Below are positions 18,765-27,127 of a stretch of DNA of 64,000 nucleotides, one piece after another. The DNA is taken from positions 3,020,182 to 3,084,181 of the forward strand of contig NZ_MDTQ01000001.1 of the NCBI RefSeq assembly GCF_001709345.1, in the 5' to 3' direction. The translations under genes were made by a program, and so were the position numbers. Every line of letters begins with the position of its first letter. Position 1 is the stretch's first letter. The notes under the pieces are model-generated. The model made no database searches. It was not told the origin of the DNA and saw nothing but the letters and a program-made list of their open reading frames with translations. This stretch comes from Terasakiispira papahanaumokuakeensis (lineage in GTDB: Bacteria > Pseudomonadota > Gammaproteobacteria > Pseudomonadales > Halomonadaceae).

Positions 18765-18799
18765 AGGTCACCCCGAACACCTGACAAACGGGGTAACCT
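18765..18799 (-). terminator. Hairpin at the end of astD
   Basis: AGGTCACCCCG pairs with CGGGGTAACCT (10 of 11 positions) around a 13-base loop, overlapping the astD stop codon on the minus strand. It is probably the end of the aru operon transcript, although no U tract follows. Confidence 0.5.
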
Positions 18800-20285
18800 A
18801 GGGTCTGAAGTTCAACCCTGTGGGTAAGCTGGCGGGCAATACCGCCGTATCATTTTCTAATGAGGCCATGGGCCAAGCCACATAATCGGCGGCATAAAAA
18901 GCACTCGGGCGATGGTTACCACTATCCCCGACGCCACCAAAAGGCGCATCAGAACTCGCCCCAGTGGTTTGGCGATTCCAGTTCACGACACCGGCACGAA
19001 TGCGCAAGGTGAAATCTTCCCAATCCCCTGCGCTGCCGCCGATCAGGCCAGCGGCCAGACCGTAACGGGTATCATTGGCCAGCGTCAAAGCCTCTTGCCA
19101 ATCCCGATAACGAGTCACTTTGGTGAGCGGACCAAAGTACTCTTCATCAGGGACATCACACCCCGTGACATCGATCACGCCAGGCGACAGGAGACTGGTC
19201 CCCTCACGCAGCAGTTTCATTTCACGCAATGACCGAGCACCACCGGCCAATAACGACTGTTGCGCAGCCAGCAAATCTTGAGCCGCTTGAGGCGAAGCAA
19301 CACCGCCCATAAAAGGCGCAGGCTCATCAAACTGCCCACCCACGGTAATGCCATCCACCGCGCGTAAAAAAGCCTCTAACAAACGATCGCCCGCTTCACC
19401 TTCTGGCAACAGAATGCGTCGGGCACAGGTGCATCGCTGGCCACCGGAGATAAATGCAGACTGAACCAGCAATACCGCTGCTGCTGCCGGATCCGCATCA
19501 GGTAACACCACAACTGGATTATTACCACCTAACTCCAGCGCCAGCAATTGACCCGTCTGGCCGGCAAATTGACGATGCAGCAACTGACCGGTTCGGGCAC
19601 TGCCCGTAAAGAGCAAGCCATCAATCTCACCTTGAGACAACGTTTGACCGACTTTGACTTCACCCTGAACCAAATTAATCACACCGTCAGGCAGACCGGC
19701 TTCCAGCCAACACTGTAATGTGAGATCAGCTGTCGCGGGGGTGAGTTCACTCGGTTTAAACACAATCGTATTCCCCGCCAGCAGTGCAGGAATAATATGG
19801 CCATTGGGCAGATGCCCAGGGAAATTATAAGGGCCAAACACCGCCAACACACCGTGTGGACGGTGACGTAGTGTAGCCCGACCTTCGGCCATGGCTTTTT
19901 CTCGCACAGGCGTGCGCTCATCATAGGCTTTCAGTGAGATCGCCACTTTCCCCACCATCGCCCCAACTTCGGTTAGCGCTTCCCAATAAGGCTTACCGGT
20001 TTCCTGAGCAATCAAGTGCGCTAACTCGGGCTTACGCGCTTCCAAACGTGTCCGAAAACGTTCGACAAAATCGACCCGCTCGGCGTAATCCAACCGCGCC
20101 CACTCATAAAAAGCATCACGCGCCGCTGAGATCGCTTGGTTCACTTGAGCTGGCGATGCCGTCGCTGCCTCATAAATCAATACACCTGAAACCGGATCAT
20201 ATTTTTTCAGGGTGTCACCCTGACCGGTGATCCATTGCCCACCAATCAGTTGCTGTTGGCGCAAGGGTAAGGGGGATTCCGTCAT
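18798..20285 (-). CDS. astD: Succinylglutamate-semialdehyde dehydrogenase
   Basis: The 495-residue NAD-dependent aldehyde dehydrogenase oxidises N-succinylglutamate semialdehyde to N-succinylglutamate, step four of the arginine succinyltransferase pathway (aruD in Pseudomonas). The active-site glutamate is in LALELGGNN and the catalytic cysteine in SGGQRCTCARR; the NAD-site segment FGPYNFPGHLPNGH is typical of AstD. GAGGAG seven bases before the ATG at 20285 fixes the start; an in-frame ATG at 20324 has no such site. It follows aruG after a 160-bp gap filled with tandem repeats and is the last gene of the operon present here. Confidence 0.95.
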   Translation of the reverse strand: MTESPLPLRQQQLIGGQWITGQGDTLKKYDPVSGVLIYEAATASPAQVNQAISAARDAFYEWARLDYAERVDFVERFRTRLEARKPELAHLIAQETGKPYWEALTEVGAMVGKVAISLKAYDERTPVREKAMAEGRATLRHRPHGVLAVFGPYNFPGHLPNGHIIPALLAGNTIVFKPSELTPATADLTLQCWLEAGLPDGVINLVQGEVKVGQTLSQGEIDGLLFTGSARTGQLLHRQFAGQTGQLLALELGGNNPVVVLPDADPAAAAVLLVQSAFISGGQRCTCARRILLPEGEAGDRLLEAFLRAVDGITVGGQFDEPAPFMGGVASPQAAQDLLAAQQSLLAGGARSLREMKLLREGTSLLSPGVIDVTGCDVPDEEYFGPLTKVTRYRDWQEALTLANDTRYGLAAGLIGGSAGDWEDFTLRIRAGVVNWNRQTTGASSDAPFGGVGDSGNHRPSAFYAADYVAWPMASLENDTAVLPASLPTGLNFRP

Positions 20286-20357
20286 CAGTGATCTCCTCAT
20301 TTTATCGGGCAGTTCAGGCGCCAATCACCATGTAGACATCAGCAATCACGCATGAGC

Positions 20358-20412
20358 ACTCATTTATAAAAACTCATTCATAAAGACGATTTATAAAGAC
20401 TCACTCACAAAC
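20358..20412. repeat. 14-bp tandem array, 4 units
   Basis: ACTCATTTATAAAA, ACTCATTCATAAAG, ACGATTTATAAAG (one base short) and ACTCACTCACAAAC follow each other in the gap between aruG and astD. Confidence 0.7.
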
Positions 20413-20414
20413 GC

Positions 20415-20447
20415 TCTGAACCGAAACACGAGTCTGAACCGAAACAC
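20415..20447. repeat. 18-bp period exact repeat at the end of aruG
   Basis: TCTGAACCGAAACAC occurs twice without change, 18 bases apart; the second copy ends on the first base of the aruG stop codon read on the plus strand. It directly follows the 14-bp array. Confidence 0.75.
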
Positions 20448-21457
20448 TAGAGCACCACAGCCCGCACGAAGGCGCCCTCTTCGATATCCAGTCGACGCGC
20501 TTCATCTGGAGTAAGCGGCTGAGCCTGCGCAGTGGGTGAGTAACGGGTGCGGATCGCCCGAAATTGCTGTAAATCTGTAGTCGCGGCCAGGCCATGAAAA
20601 ACCGTCTCGTCATCATCAGGGGGATCGACCAGCTCAACCGGCAACAGGGTACTCTCCCTAACCGTTCGAATATCCTGAATCCGGCACTCCATCGTCGGCC
20701 CACCATCAAAGATGTCGATATAACCTTCGTAACGAAAGCCTTCTTTTTCCAGCATCGCCAGTGCCGGGCGGGTATGCGCATGGACCTGTCCGATACAGTC
20801 CCGTGCCGATTGGGGTAAGAAGGCGGTATAGATGGGGTAACGGGGCATTAATTCCGCAATAAATCCTTTTTTGCCCTGGCCGGTCAGGTAATCGGCTTCG
20901 TCAAAGGCCATGGGAAAGAAGTGAGCCCCTAGCGCTTCCCAAAAAGGGCTGCGTCCCTCATCAGTGAAATGTCCACGCATTTCAGCCAATACACGTGATG
21001 GAAAACGGTCAGCAAATTGCGCTAAAAACAGCATTCGCGCCCGAGATAACAGCTGCCCGACTCGAGCATGACGTGCTTGCGGAAGTAAAAATAACGAACA
21101 CACTTCAGCATCACCCGTATGATCATTACTGATAAACAGCAAGTCGACCTGCTGGCGAATGCCAATCTGCGGTGAAGCTTGCGTTAGCTTGCCAACCCGG
21201 TAATTATAAAAGGGCTGATCAAAGCCAACCGTTGATTCGATGGCACAGCAACCAACGATTTTGCCGTCATCTTGCTCAAGGACAAAAAAATACAACGCAT
21301 CTTCAGGCGCTGTCTCCGCCAAGCTAGCCTCTGCTCGGGCAATCTTTCCGGCCAGAAAGTCACGATCCAGCGGTAAAGATGTAAAACCAGGTCCTGTCGC
21401 TTTCGCCAACCGATAAAGCGCATCAAGGTCCTGTCGGGTGATGGATCGAATGCGCAT
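20447..21457 (-). CDS. aruG: Arginine N-succinyltransferase, AruG-type (beta) subunit
   Basis: The 336-residue AstA-family acyltransferase moves succinyl from succinyl-CoA to the alpha-amino group of arginine (and ornithine). Family segments seen are LFISNDHTGDAEVCSLFL, EMRGHFTDEGRSPFWE and GYIDIFDGGPTMECR. Compared with its neighbour it resembles Pseudomonas AruG, including the C-terminal RLDIEEGAFVRAVVL pattern. Pseudomonas has two paralogous subunits (AruF and AruG), and this cluster has both. The start codon overlaps the aruF stop by one base. The end of the gene lies in a short exact repeat. Confidence 0.93.
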   Translation of the reverse strand: MRIRSITRQDLDALYRLAKATGPGFTSLPLDRDFLAGKIARAEASLAETAPEDALYFFVLEQDDGKIVGCCAIESTVGFDQPFYNYRVGKLTQASPQIGIRQQVDLLFISNDHTGDAEVCSLFLLPQARHARVGQLLSRARMLFLAQFADRFPSRVLAEMRGHFTDEGRSPFWEALGAHFFPMAFDEADYLTGQGKKGFIAELMPRYPIYTAFLPQSARDCIGQVHAHTRPALAMLEKEGFRYEGYIDIFDGGPTMECRIQDIRTVRESTLLPVELVDPPDDDETVFHGLAATTDLQQFRAIRTRYSPTAQAQPLTPDEARRLDIEEGAFVRAVVL

Positions 21458-22509
21458 TACATCATGTCCTCATCCAGCTGTGGCAATTCCAAAGGGGCCA
21501 TCAACACAGCGCGCCCTTCACCAACACCCAGGCACTCGGCCTGAGGTAATGAGAGTTGTAACTGCCCGGTAGCCGATAACGCCGAACGCGCCAGTACACA
21601 GCGAAACCCCGCTAACCCCTGATTGGCCACCAAGGCGGGGGCGGCATCCGGTAACCATTGTTCCTCACGAATACGAATAGGGTGCCAAGAGCAGCGGCTG
21701 GGTGTTTGCATCTGATCAATATTCGCCTCCAGAATCGGGCCACCATCAAACACATCGATATGACGCCCAGGCTGCATACCTTCTGCACGCAACTCATCAC
21801 AAGGCGACATAAAACCACCATGCACTCGACCGATAGCGGCACACGCTTCTGGAGAAAGTAAATTCAAATACAATGGATAAGGGGGCATCACTTCAGCAAT
21901 GAAGCTCTTACCGACCATGCCCACCAGGCGATTCACTTCAGCAAAATCCAGATCAATAAAATGGCGACCCACCCCATTCCAAAAAGGCGGTTCGCCTGAT
22001 GCGTTCAAATAACCGGGATAAGCCACAAACAAACGGTCAGCAAAACGCTCACGAAACTGAGCAATAAACATCAGCCGCGCCCGGCGTAATAACCGCTCAC
22101 CGCTACTGCCGCGCGCTCGCTCATCGACATGAAGCGCGCAAAGCTGGGTCGCTTCAGAAAGCTCATGAGAAAACGATAATGTCTGCACTTCTTGCCTCAC
22201 ATCCATTTGATGTGAAGCATGAATCAGCGTTTCCTGACGATAAGTGTAATAAGCCGATCGCCCTCCCGATAAGGCGCGAATAGACGCTGTGCCGCAAACT
22301 TCACGGGTCCGCGTATTTTCCAGCACGAAGACATAGGTTTCATCTCCAGGCTGAGCCACCTCTCGGCGTACAGATGCGCGCGTTAACGCGATCATTTCCT
22401 GCAAACGATCACGATGGGCGGGTAAATTTGTTAGAGGGGGATCACCACTGAACGCCAAGCGTTCTATATCCGGCAAATCAGTATAATCCGCCAGCCGCAC
22501 GCTCCACAT
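21457..22509 (-). CDS. aruF: Arginine N-succinyltransferase, AruF-type (alpha) subunit
   Basis: This 350-residue paralogue of the next gene also belongs to the AstA family. It carries the same landmarks in diverged form: SHELSEATQLCALHV, YPGYLNASGEPPFWN and GRHIDVFDGGPILEA. Position between astC and aruG equals aruF in the Pseudomonas aru operon. The heteromeric enzyme starts the pathway. AAGGAG precedes the ATG. A hairpin with a U-rich tail lies between astC and this gene, so aruFGD may be expressed at a lower level than astC or from partial read-through. Confidence 0.92.
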   Translation of the reverse strand: MWSVRLADYTDLPDIERLAFSGDPPLTNLPAHRDRLQEMIALTRASVRREVAQPGDETYVFVLENTRTREVCGTASIRALSGGRSAYYTYRQETLIHASHQMDVRQEVQTLSFSHELSEATQLCALHVDERARGSSGERLLRRARLMFIAQFRERFADRLFVAYPGYLNASGEPPFWNGVGRHFIDLDFAEVNRLVGMVGKSFIAEVMPPYPLYLNLLSPEACAAIGRVHGGFMSPCDELRAEGMQPGRHIDVFDGGPILEANIDQMQTPSRCSWHPIRIREEQWLPDAAPALVANQGLAGFRCVLARSALSATGQLQLSLPQAECLGVGEGRAVLMAPLELPQLDEDMM

Positions 22510-22600
22510 GGAGAATCTCCTTACGCATTATCAGCATTCAGCTCAACTAACACGTCGGTATATCGTGCAGTCGCTCAAAGCCGACACATCATCAAAAGAG

Positions 22601-22625
22601 AAAGCCCGACGCAGAGCCGGGCTTT
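22601..22625 (-). terminator. Rho-independent terminator/attenuator after astC
   Basis: On the minus strand AAAGCCCG and CGGGCTTT form a perfect 8-bp stem with a 9-base loop seven bases after the astC stop, followed by CTCTTTTGAT. It sits inside the aru operon, so it probably works as a partial terminator. Confidence 0.7.
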
Positions 22626-22631
22626 ATTCAA

Positions 22632-23843
22632 TCAATTCGCTAAACGTTTAACCGCACGCTCAAGTCGCGCCAAGCCTTCTTCTACATCAGAAGGGGGGAT
22701 AATCAAAGAGGGGGCTAAACGCAGAATATTAGGCCCAGCCACTAACGTCATCACGCCTTCCGCCATTGCCGCTTGCAGCAGATCTTTAGCGCGCCCGTGC
22801 CACGGATCAGCCATTTCAGCCCCAATCAATAACCCCATACCGCGGACTTCTTTGAATAGGCCACCGTGATTATCGCTGATACGCTTCAACCCCGAAACGA
22901 ACCACTCATGACGCTCCTTAACACCCGCCAAAACTTCTGGCTGGCGAATAAACTCAAGCGCCGCATAAGAGACGGCAGAGGCCAAAGGATTGCCTCCATA
23001 AGTGCTGCCATGAGTGCCGACACCCAAACTCGGCGCGACTTCATCAGTGGCCAGCATCGCCCCTACGGGAAAACCACCGCCCAGAGCTTTGGCAGAAGTC
23101 AAAATATCCGGCTTAACGCCATAGTGCATATAGGCATAGAGTTCGCCTGTACGCCCAACACCGCTTTGCACTTCATCGAATACCAGTAGGGCTTCATACT
23201 GATCGCATAGGGTTCGCAACCCCTTGAGGAAGTCCGCATCAGCAGGGCGGACCCCACCTTCGCCTTGCATCGGCTCAACAACAACGGCACACGTTGTGTC
23301 ATCCATTAAAGCCCGAACAGACTCAAGATCATTAAACTCAGCATGTACAATGCCTTGAGGGGCCGGCCGGAAGCCTTCGGTATATTTTTCCTGCCCACCG
23401 ACCGTCACCGTAAACAGCGAACGGCCATGGAAAGACTGTTTGAAGGCGATAATTTTATGTTTGGCTTCACCATGCTTGAGGTAAGCATGTCGACGCGCCA
23501 ACTTGAATGCCGCTTCGTTCGCTTCTAACCCAGAAGAACAGAGGAACACCTTATCGGCAAAAGTATGCTCAACCAGGCTGCGGGCCAAGCGAATCTCAGG
23601 CTCATTGGCATAGACATTCGATAAATGCCAAATATGCTCAGCTTGAGTTTTTAAAGCCTCCATCAAGACCGGATGACGGTGGCCCAGTGCATTGACCGCA
23701 ATACCGCCGGCAAAATCAACATACTCTCGATCATTCTGATCCCAAACACGTGAGCCCTCTCCTCGCACCAGCAATTCCGGCTGCGGGGCATAGTTCGGCA
23801 CAAAATAGTGGTCGAAATCTTCACGGCTCGGGGTCCAGCTCAT
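22632..23843 (-). CDS. astC: Succinylornithine/acetylornithine aminotransferase
   Basis: The 403-residue PLP enzyme of the class III aminotransferase family converts N2-succinylornithine and 2-oxoglutarate to succinylglutamate semialdehyde and glutamate. The PLP lysine is Lys252 in TSAKALGGGF, with the cofactor-site aspartate in LVFDEVQSGVGRTG. Being first in the aru cluster (aruC position) it is likely catabolic, though such enzymes can also serve arginine biosynthesis as ArgD. GAGGAGA precedes the ATG. Transcription probably starts at the promoter-like TATACT 60 bp upstream. Confidence 0.94.
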   Translation of the reverse strand: MSWTPSREDFDHYFVPNYAPQPELLVRGEGSRVWDQNDREYVDFAGGIAVNALGHRHPVLMEALKTQAEHIWHLSNVYANEPEIRLARSLVEHTFADKVFLCSSGLEANEAAFKLARRHAYLKHGEAKHKIIAFKQSFHGRSLFTVTVGGQEKYTEGFRPAPQGIVHAEFNDLESVRALMDDTTCAVVVEPMQGEGGVRPADADFLKGLRTLCDQYEALLVFDEVQSGVGRTGELYAYMHYGVKPDILTSAKALGGGFPVGAMLATDEVAPSLGVGTHGSTYGGNPLASAVSYAALEFIRQPEVLAGVKERHEWFVSGLKRISDNHGGLFKEVRGMGLLIGAEMADPWHGRAKDLLQAAMAEGVMTLVAGPNILRLAPSLIIPPSDVEEGLARLERAVKRLAN

Positions 23844-24310
23844 GACATTCTCCTCATTAATAAGTCATGGGCGAAGCCATAGGCCTCGCCAATTAGGAAA
23901 TCCAGTATAGAGGGACAGCCGCGACAAGACTTGTCTGGATGAGACATGCTTTTTATATATCAGCGACTTGGCCACTTGAAAACAGCCATTTAAGAAGGTA
24001 ACCACTGGAGAGGCCACCCATTGATAGCTCACCACTTTATCAATAATGGCGCCATAAATAATAGGCTTACAAAAACGACATCATCACACTCGACGACGCC
24101 GTGTCATACGCTATCATCGAGACGGAGATGCACTTAAAATTCAAAGCAATAATTTAAGAAGTCTAAAAAAGTAGCCCTATAAAAAAATAGAAGTAGAAGT
24201 CTAAATGGGCGGCCTACGATGAATCTGCACGTCTAAGGAAAGCCGTAATGACGCAATCATCAAGGTAAAACGCCACTGATTATCCTCCTGACGACCATCG
24301 GCTGAATACC
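23844..24310. other. Divergent intergenic region aruC / LysR
   Basis: These 467 bases have no credible gene. They contain the aru promoter elements, a leader hairpin (GGCGAAGCC-ATA-GGCCTCGCC, 23870-23890, eight of nine pairs) and a 10-bp palindrome ATGGCGCCAT at 24046-24055. The AT-rich part at 24100-24230 probably holds the LysR promoter. Confidence 0.5.
23904..23935 (-). promoter_or_regulatory. Putative aru operon promoter with palindromic operator
   Basis: On the minus strand TATACT (23904-23909) resembles a -10 element. Where the -35 should be lies a perfect palindrome GACAAG-A-CTTGTC (23923-23935) instead of a good -35 hexamer, which fits an activator-dependent promoter. In Pseudomonas the AraC-type ArgR activates aru; its site here is not established. 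Confidence 0.4.
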
Positions 24311-25228
24311 ATGAATCGCTTTAGTCCCCGTGCGCTGGAATACCTCAATGCCATCGACCGTTTTGGTACGCTTCGTAAAGCAGCGGTGCGCTTAAGCGTT
24401 GATCCGTCTGCAATCAGTCGCCTACTTTCTCAGCTTGAACAAGACGTCGGCATGCCCGTTTGGGAAAGGCGCCCACCTCACGCCCAGATCACACCAGCAG
24501 GTCGCGAGTTACTGGATTACTATCGACAAATGCAATCCAGTGAAGAAGCCACCTTATCGCGCTTGAATGCATTACAGAACCTTAATCAGGGGAAAGTCAG
24601 CTTAGCCGTAGGCGAAGGCTTTATTGCCGATCTCATTTCTCAGCCTCTTCAGAATTTTCTCGCAGAATATCCGGGAATCGAGCTGAGCATTGAGATGGCT
24701 GGCGCCAGTGAAGCTCTCAGGCTTATCGAGAGTTTCCAGATCGACTTTGCCATCACCTACGCCTCAACCGAAGCGCCTTTTTTGCACACCCATGTTGAAA
24801 TAGATCAACCATTAAACCTGATCGTGCCACCTGGGCATCCGCTGGGACAAAGTGCCGGGCCCGTTGATTTCCGAGAAACCGCTGATTTTCCCAGCGCCTT
24901 GATTGATCGCTCAACCGGCATGGGCCGATTGATCAGCACCATGGAAGAAGTGACTCGAACATCATTGATGCCAAAATTACGCACCAATTCGGTTTCAGTC
25001 TTAAAAAATTTTGTGACATCAGGTATCGGCATCAGTTTTATGCCCAGCTTGACGGTTCATGATGAGATCGAAGCCGGCCTGATTCAGGCGCTACCGATTG
25101 ATCACAGCATCATGCAGAGCGCCCAAGCCCGACTGGTCAGCCACAATCAAAGAGAGCCCACACTCGCGGCTCAAACGCTAATGCAGTACCTCCATCACAA
25201 TATGCAATTCCTGCGCCGCACCATGTAG
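24311..25228 (+). CDS. LysR-family transcriptional regulator
   Basis: The 305-residue protein has an N-terminal winged helix-turn-helix (residues 5-63, with LRKAAVRLSVDPSAISRLLSQ) and a periplasmic-binding-protein-like effector domain. It is divergent from the aru operon and reads toward the TRAP transporter genes 190 bp downstream in the same direction, so it probably controls the TRAP/dipeptidase operon. The effector is unknown. No clear ribosome site precedes the ATG. Confidence 0.88.
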   Translation: MNRFSPRALEYLNAIDRFGTLRKAAVRLSVDPSAISRLLSQLEQDVGMPVWERRPPHAQITPAGRELLDYYRQMQSSEEATLSRLNALQNLNQGKVSLAVGEGFIADLISQPLQNFLAEYPGIELSIEMAGASEALRLIESFQIDFAITYASTEAPFLHTHVEIDQPLNLIVPPGHPLGQSAGPVDFRETADFPSALIDRSTGMGRLISTMEEVTRTSLMPKLRTNSVSVLKNFVTSGIGISFMPSLTVHDEIEAGLIQALPIDHSIMQSAQARLVSHNQREPTLAAQTLMQYLHHNMQFLRRTM

Positions 25229-25417
25229 GTCAATAGAAGATGGAACTAATATGCTGATTCAACGCAAAAGCGTCACGTCATGATGACATAATAGCAACAC
25301 CTGCAACATTGCAGAGTCAACATCACAACAACTAGTGTATGAGTGGGTGATGCAAGGACGTCACCAGGCGAAGGACCCCTCCGATTAAGGATAAACTCCA
25401 GAAGAGACGATAATAAT

Positions 25418-26443
25418 ATGCAACTGAAGAATAGCCTCAAGCAACGCGTTCTACGCAACATGGCACTGACGGTTGGCGGTATGCTGACCGCATTAAGTGT
25501 TCAAGCTCAAACGATCAACCTGAGCTATAACGGTGCACCTGATGCGGATAAAAATGCCGTTCACATGTTCGCCAGTAACTTCAAAAAACTGGTTGAAGAC
25601 AAAACGAACGGCGACCTGGAAATCAAACTGTACCCCAACAGCATGCTGGGAGAAGAGCAGGAGCGTATGGAGCAGGTGATGTACACCCCCAGCCTCAACG
25701 TCGCCTCTTTTGCCGGAATTGCCCCCCAGTTCCCGGAAATTTATGTCAGCGCCATCCCCTTCATGTTTAATGACTTCAGCGCTGCACATCGTTTCTTTGA
25801 TGAAGGGGACTACTGGAAACAAGCCCAAACAACCTGGCGTGAGCGCACAGGCACAGAGCTGCTGTCTGTTGTCGAAGAAGGAGGCTTCCTGGCTTTTACC
25901 AACAACCAACGCCAGATTAAAAGCCCTGCAGATTTCGATGGTCTCCGCTTCCGTGCGATGGATCCCAGCCAAGTAGCGCTTTATGAATCTTTCGGCGCAT
26001 CAGGCACACCGATCCCCTGGACTGAAGTCTATATGGCGCTGAAAACCGGTGTGGCCGATGGTCAAATGAATCCGCCGATGTACATCATCATGGGCAGCCT
26101 GTACGAAGTGCAGAAATACATGACCCTGGCCAATATTCAGTACTCAGATCAGTTTCTGGTGGCCAATGGCGATCTACTCAAGAATCTAAGCGATGAGCAA
26201 CGCACCGCTTTAGAAGATGCTGCGCGCCAAGCGACTGAAATGAACCGTAAGGCTGTTGAGGCGGAAGTTGAAAACCGCATCACCTACCTGAAAGATCAAG
26301 GCATGGAAGTCTATACCCCAAATAAAGAAGAGATGGCACAGTTCCAGCAAGTGGGACAACCGTCTTATCTGAAATGGCTGAAAGAGCAAAATATCGACTC
26401 CAGCTGGATTGATACTGCATTGGAAGATGCTGGCCTGCGTTAA
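25418..26443 (+). CDS. TRAP transporter substrate-binding protein (DctP family)
   Basis: The 341-residue protein has a signal peptide (residues 1-30, cleavage after VQAQ) and a DctP fold. Family landmarks are LYPNSMLGEEQERMEQV, the conserved arginine region GLRFRAMDPSQ that normally clamps the ligand carboxylate, and GVADGQMNPP. It captures a carboxylate-bearing substrate in the periplasm and hands it to the DctQM membrane units that follow. The start at 25418 begins a proper signal peptide; an upstream in-frame start at 25343 does not. A strong hairpin directly downstream fits the common higher expression of binding proteins. Confidence 0.92.
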   Translation: MQLKNSLKQRVLRNMALTVGGMLTALSVQAQTINLSYNGAPDADKNAVHMFASNFKKLVEDKTNGDLEIKLYPNSMLGEEQERMEQVMYTPSLNVASFAGIAPQFPEIYVSAIPFMFNDFSAAHRFFDEGDYWKQAQTTWRERTGTELLSVVEEGGFLAFTNNQRQIKSPADFDGLRFRAMDPSQVALYESFGASGTPIPWTEVYMALKTGVADGQMNPPMYIIMGSLYEVQKYMTLANIQYSDQFLVANGDLLKNLSDEQRTALEDAARQATEMNRKAVEAEVENRITYLKDQGMEVYTPNKEEMAQFQQVGQPSYLKWLKEQNIDSSWIDTALEDAGLR

Positions 26444-26489
26444 TCCATTTTGGCTGAGTCAATGGACGAAGCCCTATGGATAAGGCCAT

Positions 26490-26544
26490 GCAGATATGCC
26501 CCGCTCATCAAGTCATTGAGCCTTGGCAGCGGGGCAATATCTGC
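26490..26544 (+). terminator. Strong stem-loop between TRAP binding protein and membrane subunits
   Basis: GCAGATATGCCCCGCT pairs with AGCGGGGC-A-ATATCTGC over 16 bp with a single bulged A and a 22-base loop, followed by CATTTTAG. It lies 46 bp behind the dctP stop and 84 bp before dctQ. It probably protects the upstream mRNA and ends most transcripts. Confidence 0.7.
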
Positions 26545-26627
26545 CATTTTAGCGCCCTTGATACCGGTTCGACCCTTTAATCGTAACGCCTTCGTCCTCG
26601 GCAAACGTTTGACCACGTTGCCCTACA

Positions 26628-27125
26628 ATGAGATTCGACACCATGCTCCGCCTTTTACGACTCCGACTGGGAAAACTCCTAATCGGCGTGGCCAGCGTGA
26701 TGCTCGCCGTTAATATTGCGGTTTTGCTTTATGGCGTCTTGGCCCGCTATTTAATTGGACATTCACCCATTTGGATGGATGAGCTTTCCCGTTACCTCAC
26801 CATCTCGACGGTGTTGTTCAGTGCCGGCTTTGTCTGGCAGATCGATGAACATATGCGCGTTGCTTTTTTAGAGCGCAAACTCCCGGGCAAAGCACGCGCC
26901 TGTTTGGAAACTTACCTGTGGTTAGTCACGGTACTGCTCTGCGGTTACGCTGCTTGGGTCAGCCTGCACTATGCCTTGTCCTTGACCCACTTTAAAACCT
27001 TAGGCCTAGGCGTCAGCAAGATGATCCCGATGCTGTCACTGCCCGTCGGCTTCACCTGCCTGACGCTGCTTAGCCTTATACAACCGCCCTGGAGTGAACG
27101 CCCCATGTCTGAGACGGGAGACTGA
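26628..27125 (+). CDS. TRAP transporter small permease subunit (DctQ family)
   Basis: The 165-residue protein has four predicted membrane helices and the DctQ landmarks YGVLARYLIGHSPIWMDELSR and FSAGFVWQIDEHMRVAF. With the large subunit it forms the sodium-driven TRAP permease. ATG at 26643 is an equally possible start (MLRLLRL). The gene ends two bases before the dctM start. Confidence 0.9.
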   Translation: MRFDTMLRLLRLRLGKLLIGVASVMLAVNIAVLLYGVLARYLIGHSPIWMDELSRYLTISTVLFSAGFVWQIDEHMRVAFLERKLPGKARACLETYLWLVTVLLCGYAAWVSLHYALSLTHFKTLGLGVSKMIPMLSLPVGFTCLTLLSLIQPPWSERPMSETGD

Positions 27126-27127
27126 CC

